A stretch of DNA of 64,000 nucleotides from Dugong dugon. Taxonomy: Eukaryota; Chordata; Mammalia; Sirenia; Dugongidae. Below the pieces are notes generated by a model. The model saw nothing but the letters and a program-made list of their open reading frames with translations. It had not been told where the DNA came from and did no database searches. Of this stretch, positions 12,282 to 22,855 are shown piece by piece. The stretch lies in the NCBI GenBank assembly GCA_030035585.1, contig CM057460.1, positions 220,741,711-220,805,710 on the forward strand, written 5' to 3'. Positions within the stretch are counted from its first letter, which is position 1; every line of letters starts with the position of its first letter. Both the position numbers and the translations under genes were made by a program.

Positions 12282-13361
12282 TGTCTTAGTTTATTAGTGT
12301 TGCTATAATAGAAATACCCTAAATGGATGGCTTTAAAGAACAGAAATTTATTTTCTCACAGTGTAGGAGGCTAGAAGTCCAAATTCAGGGCACTGGCTCT
12401 AGGGAAGGCTCTATCTGTCGCCTCTGGGGGAAAATCATTGTCTCTTTCAGCTTCTGGTCCTTGGTTCCTTGGCAATCTTTATGTGGCATCTATCTTCCTC
12501 ATTTATCCTTGCTTGCTTCTGTACCTAATCTGCTCCCTTCATATTTCAAAAGTTATTGGCTTATATCTAAGAGGCATCAATTGGTCCCAACCCTCCTGGA
12601 GCAAAGGAGAATGAAGAAACCAAAGTCACAAGGAAAGCATTACCCCAAGAAACAGAAATGGCCACATAAGCCAGAGACTGCAACAGCCTGATACCAAAAG
12701 AGCTAGATGGTGCCCGGCTACCACCAATGACCAACCTGACAGGGAACACAATAGAGAGTCCCTGACGGAGCAGGAGAAAGGTGGGGTGCAGAACTCAAAT
12801 TCTAGTAAAAAGACCAGACCTAATGATCTGACTGAGACTGGAGGAACTCCGGAAAGCATGGCCCCCAGACTCTCTGTCAGCCCAGAACCAAAACAATTCC
12901 TGAGGCCAACTCTTCAGACAAAGATTAGACTGGACTATGGGACATAAAATGATACTCGTGAAGGGTATGCTTCTTAGCTCAAGTAGATATATGAGACTAA
13001 ATGCGAAGCTCCTATCCAGAGGCAAGATGAGAAGGCAGAGAGGGTCAGGAGCTGGCTGAATGGACAAGGGAAATCAGGGGTGGAAAGGAGGAACGTGCTG
13101 TCACAGTATAAGGAAAGCAATTAGGGTCATATAACAATGTATATATAAACTTTTGTATGAGAGACTAACTTGAATTGTAAACTTTCACTTACTTAAAGTA
13201 CAACAATAAAATAAAATAAAAAAGTGATTGGATTAAGATACACTCTCCACTCTCTCCACCAATATGGCCTCATTAACATAACAAAGAAAACCCTATTCCC
13301 AAGTGGGATTATATCTACATGTATAAGGGTTAAGACTCTAACACATATTTTGGGGGGACAC
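12282..13361 (-). mobile_element. Afrotherian MaLR-like LTR, split by a LINE tail
   Basis: It opens 'tgtcttagtttattagtg', as do the LTRs at 30830 and 36080, and its far end reads 'acacatattttggggggaca'. The LINE 3' end at 12564-13219 interrupts it. Solo fossil LTR, no coding part. Confidence 0.75.
12564..13219 (+). mobile_element. Poly(A)-tailed LINE 3' end, probably L1 3' UTR
   Basis: 5'-truncated copy starting near 'gaggcatcaattggtcccaa', with 'gatggtgcccggctaccacc' and a tail taaagtacaacaataaaata. Target duplication aaaagttattggctta / aaaagtgattggatta (12548-12563, 13220-13235). The poly(A) tail and long duplication suggest L1-type retroposition; the family assignment is inferred. Confidence 0.8.
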
Positions 13362-14221
13362 AAAGGGGAATTAAGGTTGCTAATTAGCTGACCTTAAAAT
13401 AGAGAGATGATACTGGATTATCTGGGTGGGTTCAATGTAACCACAAGAGTCCTTATAAGTGAGAGTCAGAAGTAAGCTCAGTATCAGAGTTGAAAGAATA
13501 TGAGAATGACTCAGGTGGCCCTGCTGACATTGACAAGGAGGGGGCCATGAGCCAAGGAATGTGGGCAGCCTCTAAAAGCTGAAAAAGAGAAGAAAATAGA
13601 TTTTCCTCCAGAGCATCCATTAGAGAACACAGCCTTATCAACACCTTGATTCTAGTCCAGTGAGATCCAGCCTGGACTTCTGACTTCCACAACTGTAAAA
13701 TAAATTCACATTGTTTCAAGCCACTAAGTTGGTGGCAATTTGTTACAGCAGCAATAGGGAACTAATAGAGAAGATAAGAGCAGACGAATGACCACAGAAA
13801 TAAGAAGGCAGTTGCAGTTTTAAACCCAATTATTTCCTCTTGGAAGTCCTTCATGGGAGTTTATACAGGAGGATTACATGGAAGAGATATATGAGAGCCC
13901 AGCCACACCACCTGCCACCACCGGGAATTCAGGTGTTTGTAATCAGAGCCAAGCACAGTGGTCTTCATGATGTGGTCCCTGAACCAGCAGCAGCAGCATC
14001 GTCACCTGAGAACTGGTTAGAAAAACAAATTCTCAGACTCCATCTGTGGTAGGCCAAAAATGGCCCCCTTATAAAAAATAAATCCATGTCCTAAGCCCTG
14101 GAACCTGGGATTATTACCTTATATGGTTTAAAAAAAAAAAAAGTGAGTATTAACTTATACGGCAAAATCTGTAATTAAGTTAAGGATTTTGAGGGGTGGA
14201 GCTTATCCTGCATCGTCCTAA

Positions 14222-14386
14222 AAAACAAACAAACCCATTGCCATCGAGTCGATTCCGACTCATAGTGACCCTATAGGACAGAGTAGAACTGCCCTATAGG
14301 GCTTCCAAGGAGCACCTGATGGGTTCAAACTGCCGACCTTTTAGTTAGCAGCCATAGCTTTTAACCACTATACCACCAGGGTTTCC
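14222..14386 (-). mobile_element. AfroSINE, type A
   Basis: Close to consensus: tail 'cccattgccatcgagtcgat', body 'cctataggacagagtagaac', head end 'accaccagggtttcc'. It retains CpG in the tail, suggesting a fairly young copy. Confidence 0.93.
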
Positions 14387-14446
14387 TGGATTATCCTGGT
14401 GGGCCCTAAATCCAATCACAAGTGTCTTTGTAAGAGTGAGGCAGAA

Positions 14447-14959
14447 GATGAGACCAGAAGAACTGGATGGTGCCCAACTATCATTACTGTAGGTTTTGAG
14501 CTAAGAAGAATCTTGATCAATAGAGGGGAATGGAACAGAATTTCAAATTGTCAATGGAATCCAGACTTTATGGAGCCACTGAGGCCGGATAAATATCCAA
14601 AACTATTGCCCTGAGATAATCTTTAAACCTTAAACCTCAAACCAAAGCTTTTCCTGGAAATCTGCTTTGAACCAATATAGTTTAGCTTAATTAGTAAAGT
14701 ATGTCTGCCATGAGCAATTGTGCTCTTTCAGAGATTTAGCTATGTGGGAACAAATTGACAACAGCATCTCAAAAAGTTGATGGGATGCTTAGCGGGTAAT
14801 TACTATACACTAAAGGTGGCAGAATAATTTGGAAAGGGACAGCAAGAACGGTTACTCAACTTGAAGAATGTAAACAATATCACTGAATTGTACATGTAGA
14901 ATTTGTTGAACTGCCATATCCTTTGCTATGTATGTTTTCACAAAAATTTTAATTTAAAA
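14447..14959 (+). mobile_element. Poly(A)-tailed LINE 3' end
   Basis: It begins 'gatgagaccagaagaactgg', shared with the copy at 28733, and ends with the second tail type, 'caatatcactgaattgtaca ... aattttaatttaaaa'. Duplication aagagtgaggcaga / aagagtgagacaga (14432-14445, 14960-14973). Confidence 0.8.
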
Positions 14960-15345
14960 AAGAGTGAGACAGAGAGAGATTTGACAGAGACACAGAGAGG
15001 AGAAGACGATATGAAGACAGAAGCAGAGGTTGGTGTGATGCTGCCACAAGCCAACGAATGCCTGGCGTCACCAAAAGCCGGGAGAGGCAAGGAATGGATT
15101 CTCCCGTAAAGCCTCAGGAGGGAGCACGGCCCTACTGGCACCTTGATTTTGGACTTCTGGCATCCAGAACTGTAGGACAATAATTGCTGTTGTTTTAAGC
15201 CATCAGGTTTGTGGTAATTTATTACAGCAGCCACAGGAAACTAATATACCACCTCAGACATACAGGATCAGAAATTCAGAGAGTGGGTCCCAACAATCTG
15301 GTTGAACAGCCCTCCAAGTTATTCTCCTGATCCTCTGAGGCTCAT

Positions 15346-15655
15346 CCTATGAGGATACACCCCCTCCAGGCCTGCCATCAATCTCTGCATCATGCTTCCC
15401 CGTCCATTGAACACCACTGTTTGTCTTCTCTCCCTCAGGTCCCACCCTGCATCAGCTGGCCTCACCTTCATTAAAAAATGGAACTCAGAAAATAAAACAT
15501 TGCTCTACCTCAGGGACTTTGCACTTCTTTCCCCTCTACCTAGCATGCTTTTATCCCAGTTTTTCTCCTGGATAGCCCTTTCTCATCTTTCATGTCTCAG
15601 CTTGAGTCCTTAGAAAGTCCCTCTTTGAACATTTAATACAAATAGAATTTAACAT
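15346..15655 (+). mobile_element. L2 LINE 3' region
   Basis: Typical L2 3' words: 'cctcagggactttgcacttc', 'ttcatgtctcagcttgagtc', and a following 'gaaagtccctctttgaac'. Ancient; no open frame. Confidence 0.65.
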
Positions 15656-15665
15656 ACAATTGCAT

Positions 15666-16001
15666 AGGGGGTAGTGGCGGTTCAGTGGTAGAATTCTCAC
15701 CTTCCGGGTGGGAGACCCAGGTCTGATTCCCAGCCAATGTACCTTATGAGCAACTATCACCCATCTGTCTTTGGAGGCTTGTGTATTGCTATGATGCTGA
15801 ACAGGCTTCAGCGGAGCTTCCAGACTAGGAAAGACTAGGAAGAAAGTCCTGGTAACCACTTCCAAAAATCAGCCAATGAAAAAAATGGTCTGATCCCCAA
15901 CCGATCATGATGATAGTGCAGGACTGGGCAGCATTTCATCCTCGTTCCATTGGGCATGGGGTCATCATGAATTGGGGGCCGACTTGACAGAGGCTAACAA
16001 C
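15666..16001 (+). mobile_element. tRNA-Gly-headed RTE-like chimera
   Basis: The first 70 bases resemble tRNA-Gly: D-arm/A-box ggttcagtggtagaattctc, an anticodon-loop region cttccgg (position of TCC), T-arm/B-box ggtctgattccc. A body shared with 43463-43892 follows (tgctatgatgctg, agcttccagactagg), then an RTE-type end, 'gggccgacttgacagaggct' and aacaac. It is a retroposon, not a tRNA gene: the acceptor ends do not pair well. Confidence 0.75.
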
Positions 16002-16690
16002 TGCATATGTAAAGCTGCCTTCAATGATGAGTCAACTGAGGCACCAAGTGGGTTCAAATTAATACAGATCAACACTAGAAATGCTGTCGAATTAAAAATA
16101 ATGTGACAAGTTCAGTCTTACCCTTTATGGAATAAAAAGTGCTCTCTTCAAAGGTCATTACTGCTAACCCTTGAGGTTTTTAAGTCAGGAACAATGACCC
16201 TTTGTACTGCCAACTTGTTTGATTATAAACATGTTTGGTAAAAAAATATCTTCAGCAAGACTGTTAAATTCCAAGGTTTATTTGTTTTATAAAGAAATAG
16301 AAGAGGAGCATATCCTCGCTGTTTTGGGTGACAGAATCATGCCTGTGAAAATCACAAGAAAGCTGTGAAATATGCAGAGATGGTCACAAGAAGTATAATA
16401 TAAATGGAAGCGTTGCTAAAAACGAAATGGCAGCACCCCACAGACATATGCCCATCCCATCTGTGAGTCTAAACCCACTGCCCGTGGATGAGTGGAGAGG
16501 GGCTTGAGACCAGCAACATTCAGAGCTTTTCTCCTCTTAGAAATGAGGTAATGGCCCATAAAAATCTACCCCTCCTGGAGCTTGAGATGGAGGACTTTCA
16601 TCCCTGCCTAGACCCAAGTCCTCTCACACTGACATCACTTTCCATCCCTGAAACTCCTTGGTGTAAACAGACCAAAGAAAGAAAGAGAAG
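16002..16690. other. Unassigned sequence
   Basis: No repeat or gene recognised. It contains two short T/A-rich stretches but no simple repeat. Confidence 0.5.
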
Positions 16691-16691
16691 C

Positions 16692-17158
16692 AAAAAACAT
16701 TGCCATTGAGTCAATACCGACTCATGGCGACCCCATGTGTGACAGAGTAGCCTTATACTCCATAGAGTTTTCTAAACTGTTAAGTACTCAATGACTAGCC
16801 AGAAGGCTGGTGGTTTGAGCTCACTCAGAGGCACCTTGGAGGACAAGCCTGATGATCTGCTTCTGAAAGGTCACAGCCTTGAAAAGTTGGAGGTTCAAGT
16901 CCACCCAGAGGCACCTTGGGAGAAAGGCCTGGTGATCTACTTCCAACAAATCAGCCATTGAAAACCCTATGGAATGTAGTTCTATCCTAACACACATAGG
17001 GTTGCCAGGAGTTGTAAATGACTTACGACAACCAACAACAACAATCTTTACAGAAGCAGATTGCCAGGCCTTTCTTCCATGGAGCCACTGGGTAGGTTTG
17101 AGCCACCAACCTTTCGGTTAGCAAATGAGTGCAAACCGTTTGTGTCATCCAGGGACCC
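16692..17158 (-). mobile_element. AfroSINE, type C, split by another SINE
   Basis: Tail half at 16692-16767 (gccattgagtcaataccgac, 'gaccccatgtgtgacagag') and head half at 17045-17158 (tctttacagaagcagattgc ... 'catccagggaccc'). A plus-strand type C copy lies between. Confidence 0.85.
16768..17044 (+). mobile_element. AfroSINE, type C, with internal tandem duplication
   Basis: It lacks the first head bases and starts 'aactgttaagtactcaatg'. The middle is present twice: 'cactcagaggcaccttggag' with gatgatctgcttctgaaagg, then 'cacccagaggcaccttggga' with ggtgatctacttccaacaaa. It ends with acaacaacaaca. It is inserted in the minus-strand SINE. Confidence 0.85.
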
Positions 17159-17440
17159 TTTAAAGAGACAGCCTCCAGCAATCCCTGTCACCAATTCCCA
17201 TGTGACTGTTCTCCACTGAGCCACATAGTCCCAAGGGTGGAGGGTTAGAAGGGGCTATGTAGTCCAGTCCCTTTCCCTCATTAAAGTCTCCCATTGAAAG
17301 TCCTCCATGGCAAACATGACAAGCGGCTCTCCATCCTCTGCTCAAATGCCCACAGTGATGGGGAATTCGCCATCTTCTAAGACAACCCATTCCATTTTTG
17401 AAAAGACTGCTTGCAGCAGTAAGCTTTTCCCTAAAAACAA

Positions 17441-17781
17441 CAACAGAAAACCTGTTGCCATAGAGTTGATTCCAACTTACAGCGACCCTAGTTAAAAAAA
17501 AAAAAAAGTTGCCATGGAGTCGATTCCAACTTATAGTGACCCTATAGGACAGAGTAGAACTGCTCCATATGTTTCCAAGGAGCACCTGGTGGATTCAAAC
17601 TGCCAACCTTTTAGTTAGCAGCCATAGCTCTTAATCGCTACGCCACCACGGTTTCCATAGCGACCCTATAGGACAGAGTAAAACTGCCCCCATAGAATTT
17701 CGAAGGAGCCGCTAGTGGATTCGAACTGTTGACCTTTTAGTTTTAGTAGCTGAGCTCTTAACCACTGTACCACCAGGGCTC
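17441..17781 (-). mobile_element. AfroSINE, type A, split by another type A
   Basis: The outer copy runs from the tail 'gttgccatagagttgattcc' to the head end 'ccaccagggctcc'. An inner copy inserted at 17491-17658 duplicated agcgacccta. Confidence 0.9.
17491..17658 (-). mobile_element. AfroSINE, type A, inner copy
   Basis: A full minus-strand copy with an A(14) tail stretch (17494-17507), same orientation as its host. Perfect 10-bp duplication agcgacccta (17481-17490, 17659-17668). Confidence 0.93.
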
Positions 17782-18120
17782 CAAGTTCTTCCTTACATGG
17801 ACCTAAAGTTGCTTTCTTCAGCTTTGACTTCTGCCTTTGCTGGCTGAATGAGGAGTGGAATCCCTATAACAAAGATGGTGCTTCAGATACTTGAAGACAG
17901 CTACCACACCTCCTTTCTGCAATTCACATACCCATGCTTCCTTCCAGACACAGGGGCAGCACTTCCCATGGGGCCATCTTAAAGGGCTTTTGAATTCCTG
18001 AGTGTAGACAGCAAGTTTCCAAGGATACTGTGACTCCACTGTGACCTGGCATATAGGTTGGATTTCTGTAGTTTCCACAGAAGTTCTTACAAGAATTCGG
18101 TGGAGCTTGGCTGATCATCA

Positions 18121-18640
18121 CCTCCAAAAATCATAATTTTGATTTCTTAAGGAAGAAATTACATTTAGAACTGGTTCTTGTTTGGTTAGCTTTGTACATC
18201 TGCTTTTTTAAAAAATAATAATAATAATTTGCCTATGTTTTAAGAAACTTTAAAATAACTAGATCTCGAGAAACTAGAATTTAAGCACCAGAGGAAAAAT
18301 ACACCAGAGTTATCTAAAGGCATTTTGACCACCAGAGGGCCCCCATATTTAGGTCATGAGTACTTCATCTGTATTTAAACAATCAAGAAAGTTTAGGGGA
18401 TTTATAGGGACAACAATAAAATTTAAGTATAAGCTGCTTCTGTTGACACAAAGACAGATGAGAAATTTAAAAATGTGTTGATCTGTCTTTGTTTAACTCA
18501 GTACACGATTCCCTTATACACACACACACAGATTTAATCCATAAGATACTTAAACCTTTAATCGATCTTTTTCCATGAATTTCTTTATTTTTTTATGATT
18601 TATTTGTATCTGTAGAAATTATCCTATGACTATTTTATGT
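18121..18640. other. Unassigned AT-rich sequence
   Basis: Only a short (CA)6 run at about 18520-18531. No gene recognised. Confidence 0.5.
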
Positions 18641-18960
18641 GAGAGAGTGAACACTTCATTTTCATAAATACATACCTTTCTGAAGGCATGTATTTAGATG
18701 TATAAAGGATGAAATGATTTTGCCTGTTAAATTGAAAATGATTAAAAAAGGAGATATTCCCTAATGTTGAGGAGGATATGAGAAGAATCAACATTCTTAT
18801 ACATACTTGATAGAGATTAAATTTGGTATCTTTCATAGGTAATTTGGAAAATAATGGTATATTTTTAAATGCACATGCATTTTAATTAAGTAGTAATTCA
18901 TCTAGGAATTAAAGAGAAATGTTGGAAAGGTTATCAGTAATATTTAACATTGTGACAACG
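18641..18960 (+). mobile_element. L1 3'-region fragment
   Basis: Diverged form of the common L1 text 'gttgaggaggatatgagaag...attcttatacatact', then 'taattcatctaggaatt'. Sense on the plus strand. Confidence 0.5.
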
Positions 18961-19380
18961 GGCAAGTGGGATAAATGCAAATCCCATTTCAGGGCTACGA
19001 TGAAATGTCTGCAAACTCAAGTTCTACTCTCTGACGCCAAGGAGCAGATGAAATGAAGAGCTGTAAGGACAGAGAAGGAGAGCTAACCAAAGAGAACGTG
19101 TGTTGGCACTCAGAACTCAGGAACTGGAGACACCAAATACTTTACTATGTTGGAGTGAGGTAGGGCCTAAACAAGGAGGATTGCTTGAAAACCTCCAGAT
19201 CCTCATGCCCCATTTTGCTCATTCATGGGACTCTCCTTCCTTCACCATCTCAGGAGTCTAAAAGTTTATTCTCTGGCTAAACTGAAATGGAGCTTTGGAG
19301 AATTAAATATACGTGCAGATGTTTTTTAAAAGTTAATATAAAGATTAGGAAAAAAGAAGTTGAGGAAATTTTCTGGAAAA
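18961..19380. other. Unassigned sequence
   Basis: No repeat or gene named with confidence. It may be a degraded continuation of the flanking L1 fragments. Confidence 0.4.
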
Positions 19381-20620
19381 GCAAACACAAGCATGATTTG
19401 GACAAGAATGTAATAAAGATTTTAAAAATTATTAGCTCAATCCAGGGGGTCTAACATCGGAAAAAATGAGAGTTGCAGCATGAAAGAAAGGTGAAAAAAG
19501 TGGGGAGGAAATTATCCAAAAAATAATACAAGAAAGTTTCCCAGCCATGAGGGACTCAAGCATTTGTGCTACAAAAACATACTCAATGACCAGCAAAGTG
19601 AATGAAAAAGAGCTACAGCCAGGCACATGTTTACATAACTTCAGGAACAAAGAGAAAAGTCTAGATGCTTCCAAAGAGAAGGAATAATAATAATAACTAT
19701 ACAAAGATTAGGAATCAGAATGGGAACAATCCTGGAAGCTAAAAGACAATGGAGAGATGATTTCATTTGAAATGATTTTAAATTTCTATGAGAAAAATTA
19801 TATTCTAACTCAGATTATTGTTGAATACATAGGAGTTCCTTGAAATGTACTTCTCATGCACCCTTTCTCAGAAACAACTGGATGGAGGCTATGTCCCACT
19901 GAAAGGACAGAGAAAGAGAAAACAAAGATACAGAATCCAAGTAGTAGGAAATCCAGCATGGAGGAGGGATGAACGGGATAGTCAGGAGGATGGCAAAGGC
20001 TAGGGCTGCAGGGAGCAGCCAGTCTAGACTGTAAGGCGACTGGAGGGCTGTGGGGGAGCGCTCTCCTGGGAAAACACATTAGAGCTGATAAACGATTGAC
20101 AACCTTGACTATGTGGAAAATCCTATGTGCTTTGAAGTCTGGAAGGCTTATGTGTTTAAAGCAAAGACAAAAAACGCAATCATAGTACACTACTTGGCTC
20201 AGCAGTTAATGATATTTACCTGTTTATAATGGACCTGACTAAAAGTGGAGCTATACTAGCAGGATGTGGACAAGGGCTACATGATGTAAATTTCTGATCT
20301 TTTATAATATGCGGTCAGAAAATACATAAATAGGATTTAGAAAAAATGAATGTTAATACTAGAAGGAATAGTAAAAAATTTGTAAAAATTATATATCTAA
20401 AAGACAAAATGATTATCCTCTAGAAAGGACATTAAAATTATCTGCATGTAGTATTTGATAAAAAAATAATAATGAGGCATATGTACTCCATACAAAAGTG
20501 TTTTGGAAAACTCAGTGAAACAAGTTTTAAATAATGTGATCCCACATTCACAGGGAATTAATAGGAATAAAACTATAAACCACTCCAACATGTTTAAAAC
20601 GTACATCTCTGGGGTTTGGA
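19381..20620 (+). mobile_element. L1ME/HAL1-like LINE 3' region
   Basis: Characteristic words in order: 'ttcccagccatgagggactc' (19548), ctggaagctaaaagacaatg (19733), 'catgcaccctttctcagaaa' (19855), and a G-rich coding-end-like stretch around 19960-20060. No intact frame. Confidence 0.6.
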
Positions 20621-21067
20621 ATTATAGAGGACTCCCACTTTGTAATATGTAATAGTCATTCCTATGTTCTGAATATTTTATGGATATTTTATCTGGAAAA
20701 AATGTTCAGATTTTTATAATTTATATAATTTTTATAGTTTATATCAATTTTTATCAATGTTATAATTAACATTAATGCTACAATCAATAAAAATGATTAA
20801 ATTGATATGTTTTATTTATCTCAGGTTTGGACATAAAGGAAAAGCTTTGTAACTTTATACAGTTTAGAGCGCGTTTCAACCAATGACAATTCAGTAAATG
20901 TGACTGAGAATGAGAGGTCTATTAGGCCACTGGTTTCAAATGTCTGCCTTACAGGGAAAAAAACAGGCAGAAAACAGCCACAAGCCTTAAATCCTCAATT
21001 TCACTCCAATGAAATCTGGTAGGCTTACAATAATGTCACAGCAGAGCCACCTGCGTTGTTTGGGGCC
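20621..21067. other. Unassigned AT-rich sequence
   Basis: Contains clustered 'tttttataatttatat' repeats at 20710-20760. No gene or family recognised. Confidence 0.5.
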
Positions 21068-21477
21068 TATCATGGATTAAATTGTGCTCCCCCTCCAAAA
21101 AAAAAAGTGTTAGAATCCTACCCCTAAATCTGTGGATACAATCCTATTAGGAAATAGGATTCTCTTTGTTATGTAAATTAGGACATACTCAAGAAGGGTG
21201 GGCTCTAAACCTAATCACTTCGGAGTTATTAAAAGAGCAGATCAGACACTGAGGCACACACATGTACGCACAGGAGAAAACAGACGCCATGTGAGGATCA
21301 TCTACAAGCCCAGGAACCAAGGAACGAACGCCCAGGACAACCTACAAAGAAGGAATTGACATGGCTGAGACCTTGATTTAGACTTCCAGCCTCCAGACTG
21401 TGAGGCAATAAACTTCTGTTCTTTAAAGCCACCCACTTGTGCTATTTCTTTTACAGCAGCACCAAATAACTAAGACA
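21068..21477 (+). mobile_element. MaLR-like LTR
   Basis: Fossil solo LTR from 'tatcatggattaaattgtgc' to 'aaataactaagaca'. It has the MaLR end block 'gtgaggcaataaacttctg' (polyadenylation signal) and 'gccatgtgaggatcat'. No viral coding sequence. Confidence 0.75.
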
Positions 21478-22211
21478 GTGTCTCCCTTACCTAAGCAAGG
21501 TTTGCTTACAGAAAGTTGCTCTCAAAATTCCAGAGCCACCATTCCCCTCTATCTCTGATGGAGTCACCTGCAAACGGACACTTCTGGTTGTTTTCCCACC
21601 TGTCCTTAGACATTCTGCATTTTGAGCCCAGCACTAAGATTGCCCTTGGCCATGAAACTGGGAGTGTTAATTAATATTATTAATATTATAAATGCAAGAG
21701 TAACAAAAAAATTCATCATTTTAAACCAGAAGCCATGTAATACTACATATGCAGGAAAAATGATTAGGAATAATTCTTGTTGTATTTTGCAACTTTACTT
21801 TCATTACGGGTATTTACATGGTTATCTCTCCCTGACCTCTGGGTGACATACTCAATTTTATCTAGCCATTTCTTTTCTGGTATTTTCTCCCTTGCATGCG
21901 TCAGAGGAGGTACAATATAATTGGTCAAGATCTAGAAAAGGTAACTCTCTCTGAGGTTTAGCATAATCAACATAAACTTTGAGCAATTAGTGGCAAATTA
22001 CCTCATCAGCCTAAGCTCTTTCCTTATAAATTTCTGACCGTACCTGCAGAAAAAGTGGTCCATTTGGACCACTCCTTCATTGGCTAATTGAGGAGAATAT
22101 TTCTCTCTAGCTACCAGTGAGCTGAGTAGCGTAGAAAGCTCTATATCTTGTGTAGAAGCGATTTTTAACCCAGTGCTTTTAAAACAACTATAGCAACTAG
22201 CCATGTATTCA
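21478..22211. other. Unassigned sequence
   Basis: No repeat or gene recognised; unique-looking DNA with an (aat)n-like patch near 21670. Confidence 0.5.
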
Positions 22212-22309
22212 ATGCTGCTAGGGTCCTAACTCTGCGCTAAGCACTTTGCAGGAAGGAATAATTTCATCCTCCATAACAACTTGATTAGCTGGGTACTATT
22301 TTATCCTTG

Positions 22310-22515
22310 GAGTCCCTGGGTGGTACACACAGTTAACAAGGTTGGCTGCTAACCAAAGGTTGGCAGTTCAAGTCCACCCAGAGTCACGTCAGAAGAAAGC
22401 CCTGGCAATCTACTTACAAAAAATATCAGCCATTGAAAATCCCAGGAGCACAGTTCTATTCCGGCACATGTGGGGTTGCCATGTGTCAGGCCAACTTGAT
22501 GGCAACTGGCACTGG
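22310..22515 (+). mobile_element. AfroSINE, type C
   Basis: Head gagtccctgggtggtacac, B-box-like cagttcaagtcc, body 'aatatcagccattgaaaatc', tail 'ccaacttgatggcaactgg'. Perfect 13-bp duplication tattttatccttg (22297-22309, 22516-22528). Confidence 0.95.
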
Positions 22516-22603
22516 TATTTTATCCTTGTTTTATTGATGGGGAAACTGAGGCAAGAAAGATTAAGCCACCTGTTTAAGAACACACAGATGGGACGCTCTG
22601 GAA

Positions 22604-22798
22604 CCCAAACCAAAAACCAAACCTACTGCCATCTAGTTGATTCCAATTCATAGCGTCCTACAGGACAGAACAGAACTGCCCCATAGGGTTTCCAAGGAGC
22701 ACTTGGTGGATTGGAACTGCCGATCTTTTGGTTAGCAGCTGAGCTCTTATCACTGTTTGGTTAGCAGCTGAGCTCTTATCACTGCACCACCAGGGCCC
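22604..22798 (-). mobile_element. AfroSINE, type A, with 29-bp internal duplication
   Basis: Standard tail and body, but 'tttggttagcagctgagctc' and the following ttatcactg occur twice in direct tandem (about 22727-22784), in the head region. Confidence 0.9.
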
Positions 22799-22855
22799 CA
22801 GAACCAGCATCCAAACACAGGCAGGATGGCTCCAGATTCCAAGAGGCTATCATCA

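Larger units (their letters stand above)
12211..13768 (+). mobile_element. MLT1 LTR, host of a two-level nest
   Basis: Fossil MaLR LTR. The left piece (12211-12281) has 'gcagaatagacggacccca'; the right piece (about 13362-13768) has 'gattatctgggtgggttc', then taaaataaattcacattg, and ends 'gggaactaatag'. The two pieces are separated by a younger LTR that itself contains a LINE tail. No viral genes. Confidence 0.8.
14045..15248 (+). mobile_element. MLT1 LTR containing a SINE and a LINE tail
   Basis: Fossil LTR running from 'tgtggtaggccaaaaatggc' to 'gaaactaatata', flanked by a 5-bp duplication ccatc/ccacc (14040-14044, 15249-15253). About half its present length is inserted DNA: an AfroSINE (14222-14386) and a LINE 3' end (14447-14959). 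No viral genes. Confidence 0.82.
13956..15345. mobile_element. hAT-Charlie MITE (MER20/MER5-like) split by an LTR
   Basis: The left half (13956-14044) starts cagtggtcttcatgatgtgg and has 'ggtccctgaaccagcagc'. The right half (15249-about 15345) resumes 'ccacctcagacatacaggat' and 'cagaaattcagagagtgggt'. An MLT1 LTR sits between them. It is non-coding and among the oldest layers of the nest. Confidence 0.78.
17160..18120. mobile_element. L3/CR1-like ancient LINE, split by SINEs
   Basis: Diverged text with the L3/CR1 look: 'acaacccattccatttttg', then after the SINEs 'gttcttccttacatggacc' and 'cagatacttgaagacagcta'. Interrupted at 17441-17781. Orientation not called; identification from memory of the consensus. 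Confidence 0.5.
22212..22855 (-). mobile_element. MIR hosting two AfroSINEs
   Basis: Minus-strand MIR core in pieces: 'ctctgcgctaagcactttgc' (22230), 'ttgatggggaaactgaggca' (22534), and 'accagcatccaaacacaggc' (22803). The SINEs at 22310 and 22604 were inserted later. Confidence 0.7.

Noticed and set aside
15666-15735. A functional tRNA-Gly gene
   Set aside because: The D-arm and T-arm are recognisable, but the acceptor ends do not pair well and the sequence runs directly into a retroposon body and tail.
17160-17585. 141-codon minus-strand open frame
   Set aside because: The N-terminal part is translated AfroSINE (LSYRVTISWNRL), and the rest is an old L3/CR1-like repeat.
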